From: Pollenia angustigena
Taxonomy: Eukaryota; Arthropoda; Insecta; Diptera; Polleniidae
Reading direction: 5' to 3'
Assembly: GCA_930367215.1 (NCBI GenBank)
Contig: OV884059.1
Location: 35,579,882 to 35,643,881, forward strand
Length of the DNA stretch: 64,000 nt
Shown here: piece after piece, positions 56,200-64,000 of the stretch
Layout of the letters: every line of letters begins with the position of its first letter
Numbering within the stretch: the first letter of the stretch is position 1
Position numbers and translations under genes: made by a program
Notes under the pieces: generated by a model
The model's input: the letters and a program-made list of their open reading frames with translations, nothing else
Told to the model about the DNA's origin: nothing
Databases searched by the model: none

Positions 56200-57240
56200 A
56201 AAAGTTATGACCAAAATTAAAATTTTTTTTTTAAATACCCAACTTTCGGGAACCATAGATCTCCCCGAGTCCAAGTTTTATAACCCAACTAACTTCTTCT
56301 TAAACACGTCGGTATATAAATCTGTCAAATCGGTTAAAAAATGGCTGAGTTATAAACAAAATACTGAAATCCCAAAAATTACTCTTTTTATACCCTTCAC
56401 CTCAGGTGGAAAGGGTATATATAAGTTTGTCATAACGTTTGTAATTTCCACAATATTGATTTTAGACCCCATAAAGTATATATATTATGGGACCTTATGA
56501 GGAGAGAACTTGATTTAACCATGTTTACAAAATATTTAGTAAATGCAGGGTCATTAAGTCAATGAAGTGTACGCCAACTGAAATTATTTTAATAAACGTT
56601 GTTCGTTAATGTTATGAACACTTTTTGGTTCAGTGTAGCAAAGTATTATTGTTAGTTTATATTTAATTCATATATAAATAATAAATAAATAATGAAAAAG
56701 AAAAAAAATGTTTATATAACATCTGTACATACATATTTATAAGTTATTATATAAGTATGTTTATATTTATATTTTATTGGTTATTAAGGTAAATGAACGG
56801 AAGTATGCTTTTGTATCAAATTAACAAAAGTACCGCTACTGAAAACTCTGATTCATATGTTAATGTTGTTTTTTTTTTAAGCAAAACCTATGAAATGTAA
56901 AAGAACATTTTTAGTTTTTTATTGAAATACATTGGTACAAACATGTTTATGTAAATTTATTGTTAGACAAATTTATTATGTATATTAATTCATTTTAATT
57001 AATAATTTTGTTTAACATAAAAACTTGTATTTTCTATAAATTTAAATGTGCGGACATAACACGTTTGTATCTACATATCGTTAGCTGAAATGCAACACCT
57101 CGAAACTAACAAAAAATACGAAATCAGTTTTTTGATTCATTATGATGCATATCAACATCTTTCATGCCTTCTCCAATTTTTAATCTCAGATAAAGAAAAT
57201 TCAAAAATGTATAAGCGAAAATCGAAAAAACGAAACTTAA
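56200..57240. other. Dispersed repeat and AT-rich spacer
   Basis: 56325-56480 includes TATACCCTTCACC and GGAAAGGGTATATATAAG, a hairpin-bearing repeat head that I recall as common in fly genomes, with a related stretch near 27440. The rest shows no gene. Confidence 0.45.
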
Positions 57241-57248
57241 AGTGCAAG

Positions 57249-57488
57249 TAGGGATTCCAATACCGTTACCGTCGGTATTTTCGGTATTATCGGTTTTTTT
57301 GGTATTATTTACGGAATAAAAATATCTAAATACAAAGCACCAAGAATTAAACAATTTTCCAATTATAAAGGGTGGTTCAATTTTAAAAACCGTAATACGT
57401 ACTTAATTTTAAAGCCCTATTTCGCTACTCGATTTTTGTCGGTATTACCGGTATTTCGGTATCGGCAACACCGGTATTGGAATCCCTA
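57249..57488. mobile_element. hAT-type MITE, 240 bp
   Basis: Ends TAGGGATTCCAATACCG and the exact complement. Perfect 8-bp duplication AGTGCAAG (57241-57248, 57489-57496). The interior is rich in CGGTATT repeats. Confidence 0.92.
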
Positions 57489-57548
57489 AGTGCAAGTACT
57501 ATTTAAACCAAATGCACGTAGGCACTTATTTATTTTCATGAAATCTTA

Positions 57549-59325
57549 TGGCGTTTTCTTTTCTGAGAAAAATTTTGCATTAATGTTACATGTTCATCAT
57601 TTTTGTGTTCGTTTGTACAAAAATTACAACTCTGGGAAAAATGTTTAAGTTCTTTTGTGAATAGGTTGATGAAAAACATGCAACATGTTGCATATTTTAC
57701 CCTTACTTTAATGGCGATTTCTTTTCTGAGAAATATGTTGCATTAATGTTACATGTTCTACAATTTTGTGTTCGTTTGTACAAAAAATACAACTGTGGGA
57801 AAAATATTCAAGTTCTTTTGTGAATATGTTGATGAAAAACATGCAAGACATGTTGCATATTTTACCCTTACTTTAACTAACCCTGCCTTTACACATGCAA
57901 ATAATTACTTGCAAGTAGTATATACCTATTATCAACGAAAAAGTCGAAGAAAAAGCCGAAAGTCTTGCAAGTAGCTTGAGTGTTTACACAGTCAGTTGTA
58001 AGTTAATTTTTCGGTCCATCTTGATGAAAAAATTATGTTTATTTTATAAAATTTCTGACTCCAGTATTGCCGTAGTGGCGATTTCATAATATTACTAAGA
58101 AAATATATTCATTAACAATTTTTTTTTTCAAAATGCTTGAAAATTATGATAAAACTACCATTGAGATGGGTTTTTGTATACATAGTTGTTCTCTTTTTTA
58201 CGTGTTATTTTTTATAAATACACAATAAATCCGCTATAAACATAACTTTTATATTACTTAGTACTAGCAAATTGATACAAAAGTCATCCATGGTAACACT
58301 GTTTCTTCATTTGTCATTTTACTTGCTGCAAGTGTCAAAAATTTACTTGCAAGCAAATTCTCTTGCAAGTTGGGCTGCAAGTACGAAAAATGTGTGAGTG
58401 TATTGAGTTTTTCGAACTTTCACTTGCAAGTGTAAACCCTAGGTAAAGGTGTTCAAACTATCCTGTTTTACAACTTTGGTACTTAATTCTTTATTTGTAA
58501 AACCAATGTTTTATTTTGTTTGTCATAATTCATACCGCTCATAATTTTGTAAAATAATAGCTTTAAAACAAAATATAAATATATTTACACATTAAAATCA
58601 AAAAATTCTATTTATTTTATAATCGTTTTTATTTTGCTAAGCCATTAGTGGTCTCAATATTTGTTTCCAAGCCATAAAAGCGTGCAAAAACCGCTCAAAT
58701 AGCTTTAAAAATCGCTCATGGAGTACATTAATGATGAAAGTGTAATAGTTGTTAATAAAAGCAGCTAATTGTGTTCTTTTGAAATTGCACATCATGTAAC
58801 ACTTCAAGTGATTATAGGTAACATTAGAAAATGTTACATGTGTATACTGTAACATATTTTTCTCAGAAAAGAAATCGTCATAACTTAAGGTGCTCATACT
58901 GCCCTTTTCTACAACTTTGGTGCTTACTACTTTGTTTGTACAACAAATGTTTTATTTTGTTTGTCATAATTCATACCGCTCATAGTTTTGTAAAAAATTG
59001 TTTTAAAAAAAATATAAAAATATTTACAAATTAACATCAAAAAAAGTCTATTTATATTATAATCGTTTTAATTTGTATAAGCCATTAGTGATGTTAATAT
59101 TTGTTTCCAACCCGTAATAGCGTGCAGAAACCACTTAAATAGCTTTAAAAATCGCTCATTAAGTAAATTAATGATGAAAGTGTAATAGTTGTATATAAAA
59201 GCACTAATTGTGTTCTATTGAAATTGCACAACATGTAACACTTCGAGTGATTATAGGCAACATTAGAAAATGTTACATGTATATACTATAACATATTTTT
59301 TCAGAAAAGAAATCGCTATAAATAA
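57549..59325. repeat. Compound inverted element with tandemly duplicated ends
   Basis: The left end GGCGTTTTCTTTTCTGAGAAA occurs twice in tandem (period 163: 57549-57711, 57712-57885). At the right a unit of 441 bp is repeated (58447-58887, 58888-59325), each ending in the complementary CAGAAAAGAAATCG. ATGTTACATGT repeats lie at both sides. Another MITE is inserted between. Confidence 0.75.
57891..58441. mobile_element. MITE with TTACTTGCAAG subterminal repeats
   Basis: Left CCTTTACACATGC and right CACTTGCAAGTGTAAACCC are inverted relatives, with many CTTGCAAGT copies at both ends and none in the middle. No coding region. Target duplication not resolved. Confidence 0.55.
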
Positions 59326-59329
59326 TTCA

Positions 59330-60310
59330 TAGTTGGTTTGAATTTTTATACAAAGTGCATTTTTCATCATTAAGTTTTGTAAACAATTCTTTTTCTATCG
59401 GTAAAAAGGTTGGAGGTCCCATTGTCAATATGATTTGTGGAATAATTTATTTTAAAATGTAACAGATGAGTATAAGAAACTTCCGCAAAGAACTGGAAAA
59501 AATTAACAGCTTTTAAACTTTAAAAGTGACATTTAAAAAAGAATAAGAGTTTAAAGCAAGAAATGGCAATACCTACATGCCCTCAAACCATTTCTTTCAC
59601 CGGTTACGTTTTTTTGTTACAGAAAGTATGAGTTCGAAAGAACTTTACTAATAAATATAACACTTTCAAACATTAACAAATTAATATTTTTATTCCAGAA
59701 ATGAATAAATCATTCTATATATAGCAAATATGCGACATTGGAATACCAAAATTTGCATTATTTTTCAATATATAACAAAATTTTGTTTCTGCTTTTCAAT
59801 ATTAAAAATGTTAGTTACGTCGTTTTCTATTTCAGCTAACTAAATAAAAATTAATATTAACGTTTTTGTTTTGTGTGTTTGTAGATCTTTTCACTTGCTG
59901 AATGTGTTGTGTTTATATTTTCGGCGACAATTACAGTGACAAAAATTGGTTTACATGCAAAACAAAGTTTTTAATTTCATATTTTTATACCATACATACA
60001 TACTAAGTTTGCCATTTCGTGTAAAACATTTTAAATATTTATTTAAGACCCCAGAAATGTATATTCTGGGTTCTTGAGTAATTCCAAGTCGATTTAGCCA
60101 TGTCCGTCAGTCCGACTAAGAACAACAGAACAATTTTGGGGTCAAATTGTTTCTAGTTATACTAAGCAATTTGGAATAGAAAACTAGCAAAATCGTGGTA
60201 CATCCAGCGAGTTCAAAATATCCGTTGGGTAGCTGGTCGGTTCATTTTCTTCGGCCACGCAGTCAACAGATTTGTACGTATGCAGTTGTCCTGCGATTTG
60301 ACTTTGAATA
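59330..60310. other. Spacer without recognisable gene
   Basis: Nothing identified on either strand. Confidence 0.4.
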
Positions 60311-60317
60311 ATTAAGT

Positions 60318-60660
60318 TTAAGCTATCGGCGTCCTTATTCTTCTTATGCCGGGGAACACGTTGCTGATGAGTTCCTCCTTGGACGATGTGAATTCACAAA
60401 AATTTTCAGGGAACGATATCAATCCATTCGAAACATCAACAGGAATTTGGCCGTTGCCAAGCTCCAGCAGTTGTCTCGAGAATTCAGCAGCCGATGGGTC
60501 GTTCTCATGTTTGTGGTCAATTGCAACTTCTGGGCATGCCTCCACAAAGATGACGATTTCAGGCACTAGTTAAGTTCATCCGCAGCAGAAGATTTGGGAG
60601 GACGGGAAGTGTTTGACGAAAATCTCCGGAGAGCAATATCAAAGCCCCACCAAATCGTCA
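60318..60660 (-). pseudogene. Helitron Rep-helicase fragment (Pif1-like)
   Basis: Minus strand: LSGDFRQTLPVLP near 60610-60650, a hallmark of the Helitron Pif1-family helicase. Then, after shifts, CLKSSSLWRHAQKLQLTTNMR and AEFSRQLLELGNGQIPVD, GLISFPENFCEFTSSKEELI and NVFPGI. These are consecutive family motifs, but two frame changes and a stop separate them, and both ends are missing. No Helitron terminus is visible nearby. Confidence 0.88.
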
Positions 60661-61159
60661 TAAGTATTAAAAATTCTATATTTTTTGGTTTTGTATGATT
60701 TTATACTTAATATTTTTTTATGTTTTAATAGAGTGATCAATCTGTGTTGATAAAAAAAAAAGATTTTTTATATGACGATTTTTTACGGGTTTTTTTTGAA
60801 AACTAATGACGATTATGACATTTTTTTTTTTTAAACTTTGACGATAATTCGAAAAAAACTTCTAGCATCACTGCTCATATGCCCGATATAATTTTTAAAT
60901 GTTTATGCCATGAAATGATCGTTTGAATAAAAACCTGTTTGATTAAAATTTAATTTTTGTCAAATAGAATGTGGGAATTATTTATCTTTTTATAAAACAT
61001 AAACTCGAATACAAGTCGCAAATTTTTAAGTTTTTAAGTTTGTTTAGTTCATATAAAACACGTTTAGATGGACTTGCACTGCAACATTCACGTTTGACAT
61101 ATTTTAAAAAGTGAACTGTCTTAACTACTGTCTGGACGCCTACGCCACGAAGACAGTTA

Positions 61160-61426
61160 GGCCCTAAATTTGTAAAACGCAAACGCAACGCCAACAATTA
61201 TATTGAAAGCAAAAACAAAATCGAAAATATTTCATAATTTTGTTGTTGTTTTCTATAGAAATGTATATTAAATTTTAAACGCTGCATATCTTGTGGCGTT
61301 GATAATTTTAAAACGCAATATGTATTTCTGTAGAAAGCAACAACAAAATTTTGACAAATTTTTGACATTATTTTTGCTTTCAATGTTATTCTTGACATTG
61401 CGTTTGCGTTTTACAAATTTAGGGCC
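61160..61426. mobile_element. Harbinger MITE, 267 bp
   Basis: Ends GGCCCTAAATTTGTAAAACG and the exact complement, flanked by TTA (61157-61159, 61427-61429). The internal right half duplicates its own subterminal sequence. The same end bounds the Harbinger relic finishing at 46380. Confidence 0.9.
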
Positions 61427-61460
61427 TTAGTGTTTTTGGAAAATAATATGTATTTTCTTA

Positions 61461-61896
61461 TACCGTGTTCAGATATGCACCTTAATTGAGTTTTACGCAA
61501 TAAATGCCATTATTGAGCTCATTTATCCATACAAAATTGCAATTTAGTTATTGTTCAATTAATACGAAATTGTTATAAATATTGAGTAAAATTATAATGC
61601 AACACTGCAGTGCACTGTCACAAATGTGTTTAGTGAGTAAAACCCAACTCACTAAACAAAGTGTTTTGACATTTTTACCAACAACAACAAAAACAAAGTT
61701 CCATTCATTAGGTCTGCGCAAAAGCCAGATGTTTATTTTGTTTTTCTTTAAAGATGTTAAATGTTGTTTACATTTTGCTAAGTTAATTGCCAATTGCTAA
61801 TTAAGTAAGCTAAATTGTGTATGTGTGAACAGAAAGATAATTATGTCAATAAACCGAATATAAAACTCAATTAAAAAGGTATATCTGAACACGGTA
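61461..61896. mobile_element. MITE, 436 bp
   Basis: Ends TACCGTGTTCAGATAT and exact complement, then TTGAGTTTTA matched inside. Flanked by TTA (61458-61460, 61897-61899). The interior shows no credible gene. Confidence 0.85.
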
Positions 61897-62107
61897 TTAC
61901 TGTCTTGCCAGTACTGTCAAATGTAAACGCTGTGTAAAATAAGCGCATTGAATATAACTGCCCGTCTACAACTGACTTGATTTGCTGTTATAACTTGAAG
62001 TTATAAAAGCGTTGTTATAACATTTGCATTAACAACCGTGTTATAACATGAGAAAACTTCTAACATGATGAGTCTATACCTAACACTAACATCATATTAG
62101 TGTTTAA

Positions 62108-63028
62108 TAGTATGTTTCCATTATAAGGAAATCAAGTTGATGTGAGGAAATCATGTCGAAGTGTTTCCATTATGTTTTAAGAGTTTTTGTGTTCGAATTT
62201 TCGAAATCAATTTGACGTTTGTGTTGTTTATTTTTGTAAGACAAAAGAAACAAAAATTGGTTTAATAATAATTTGCAATAGCAAAATAAAAAAAAAACCC
62301 TTAAAAAAATGGAAAATAGCATTGAGTTTTTATTAAATTATATTCAACACAACAACGGCTTAATAGCAAAAGTATGTAACTACTTTTCAAATGCTACAAT
62401 TTTGTGTCAACGTCAACGCCAAATATGTCTGCAAAGAATCAGGAGGAATCGTATAAAAAAGTATTTGTTAATTCTGGAGCCTCTCAGCATATCTATTTTA
62501 GTGGCCCATAGGTCGCACAAAACGGATTCCTCTCTATTTGACCATATTTTCTTTCTTTTTTGTTTCCTTTTTTCAATAGCCGATGTCATTTTTCAAAAAT
62601 TTATATATTTTTTAGAAAACCTAAAAGTCAAATTGCTTACAATTTAAATTTATAATAAAAGATTAATTGCAATTTTAGCAATACTTTGTAAATACAAAAA
62701 ATTTTCTTTTTTAATTTTCTTCTTTCCACTTAACAAAAAACAAATCTTTTTTCAATTTGTCAACAAATAAAATCCGCCATTATTATTCTTACTGAAATGT
62801 CACTTTTTCGGATTTGAAACTCACCAATAATGGATTCCCCAGAGTTGCATTTGTAATAATAGCAGCCGCACAGTGTTGCACAGACAAATTTCGACATAAT
62901 TTGGAGCAAATCAAGTCATTTGAGATAATTTGCTCAATATGAAAAATGTATAGGAAATCATGTCGCAAATTACTTAATTTGGGCCAATCAAATTTTTTGG
63001 CCTAAATCATGTTAATGGAAACGTAGTA
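62108..63028 (+). mobile_element. Harbinger derivative, 921 bp
   Basis: Ends TAGTATGTTTCCATTA and complement of TAATGGAAACGTAGTA, flanked by TAA (62105-62107, 63029-63031). It carries a short open N-terminal segment but no DDE domain. A relative lies at 38671-39456. Confidence 0.8.
62309..62500 (+). pseudogene. Possible Harbinger transposase first-exon remnant
   Basis: ATG at 62309 begins MENSIEFLLNYIQHNNG and leads into an Arg-rich block (QRQRQICLQRIRRNRIKK) reminiscent of Harbinger transposase N-termini. Downstream sequence is low-complexity and the catalytic domain is absent. Identification is tentative. Confidence 0.35.
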
Positions 63029-63071
63029 TAAGTTAAGCATTTCATGTCAGTTGTAGACTGCATGTAACGAC

Positions 63072-64000
63072 GAGGCCACACAACAAAAAACGTGTTTGGC
63101 ACACGGCGAAGTTTTTTGTCAAAACGGCTTGGCACTTAATGTGATCAAAACGGAAGTATAATTAGTAAATATTGTTAACTAAAACATAATTGCCATGTCA
63201 TTATAAAAATTAATAAATAAAGTTAGTAAAACATATTACATATTTATTTTGAATTTGAATAAAAACAAGTTAAGAAAAAAATTTGAATTAATTTCAACAC
63301 AATGGTGAAAGCTGGAAGACTGTTTACCGCAATATCTATATCTGCTACTGTTTAAGGCGTTTTTAATTCATTTACCAGAGTTGGCTTTATATGGGGCCTA
63401 TAGTAAATAATAGGCCAATCATCATGAAATTCAAAAAATTAATCTACGGTATGACAACACTGCCTATACTAAAAGAACACAAACAAACACACATACATGG
63501 TACAAACAATTTTGGTGAATATAGGCCCTTATGACGGTTCACAACTCAAATAAGTTGATATGTAATTTTTGTATGATGGTTTACAACTTTGCTATATTGC
63601 GGTGAACCAAAACATCAAAAATAATTACAACTCAACTGTGTGTGATTACTAATGATCGATGGAGCCGTATTCTGATTTAAGGGAAATCGAAAAAAGTGGG
63701 CGGGCCAATATTTTTTCATTTATTTATTTAATATATATTTAGGTCTATGGATAAATCCTTACAGCCTAATACAAATGAGTATTTAACTTAAGTATAATAA
63801 AACGTTTAACAATATTTAAATCTAGAGAAAAATCAATAAATTCAAACATTTCATTAAAGCAACAACACAGTTTTCTAAATGGGTCTGCCATAGCATAGTT
63901 AGTTCGGAAAGTTTTTATAAATAAGGGATAATAGTACCGTACCGTACGTTGTGGAATGTTAAATGATAATCTGCTTAATAAAAAATTGGAGCATACTTTT
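63072..64000. other. Spacer to window end, no gene seen
   Basis: AT-rich, no recognisable coding motif or repeat pair inside the window. Confidence 0.4.

Larger units (their letters stand above)
61955..63070. repeat. Outer inverted repeats around the 62.1-kb element
   Basis: CGTCTACAACTGAC near 61970 and GTCAGTTGTAGACTG near 63045-63060 are complementary, suggesting an older element into which the Harbinger derivative inserted. Confidence 0.5.

Overview
This window looks like intergenic or heterochromatin-like DNA of an insect, most likely a higher fly (Diptera). Reasons: very AT-rich sequence, short spliceosomal introns (54-75 bp, GT-AG), CATACATA-type simple repeats, and a transposon complement typical of flies (Jockey-clade LINE, BEL/Pao, Tc1-like, pogo/Tigger, PIF/Harbinger with MADF or zeste-like Myb/SANT partners, hAT-like, Helitron). 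The species call is inference. I see no clear single-copy host gene; nearly every recognisable coding region belongs to a mobile element.

Layout. 1-4963: array of a 159-bp satellite running off the left edge. 5.5-10.1 kb: a PIF/Harbinger transposase remnant (+) lying inside the intron of a MADF-BESS gene (-); the transposase is split by a complete Tc1-like element with an open transposase (6607-8267). 11042-17751: a giant near-palindromic element with an 8-bp target duplication, interrupted near its centre by a full-length Jockey-clade LINE (12321-16883, two open ORFs). 18-24.9 kb: relics of a zeste-like Myb/SANT gene, of an EnSpm/CACTA-like transposase and of a LINE, plus several small inverted-repeat elements. 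25-26.5 kb: internally deleted LINE. 29685-31957: complete pogo/Tigger element with a three-exon open transposase. 33.9-36.3 kb: BEL/Pao gag-protease fragment and an IS630/mariner-type relic. 36741-41908: elements nested several deep (Harbinger-like, hAT-like, hAT-like, small MITEs). 42286-45734: degenerate Tc1-like element holding a Helitron-like insertion and a 1.27-kb foldback element. 49657-53629: a complete PIF/Harbinger element with convergent transposase and Myb/SANT genes and a 588-bp palindrome between them. 53.7-63.0 kb: MITEs, a second EnSpm-like fragment, a Helitron helicase fragment and a short Harbinger derivative.

How the parts relate. Many insertions can be dated relative to each other from nesting and target duplications. 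The youngest-looking units are the Tc1-like element, the Jockey element, the Tigger element and the 49.7-kb Harbinger element: each has both ends plus open or nearly open genes. The Harbinger systems pair a DDE transposase with a separate DNA-binding protein on the opposite strand (Myb/SANT in one, MADF-BESS in the other). Several otherwise good reading frames are broken only by one-base changes in A or T runs, which may be real decay or assembly error.
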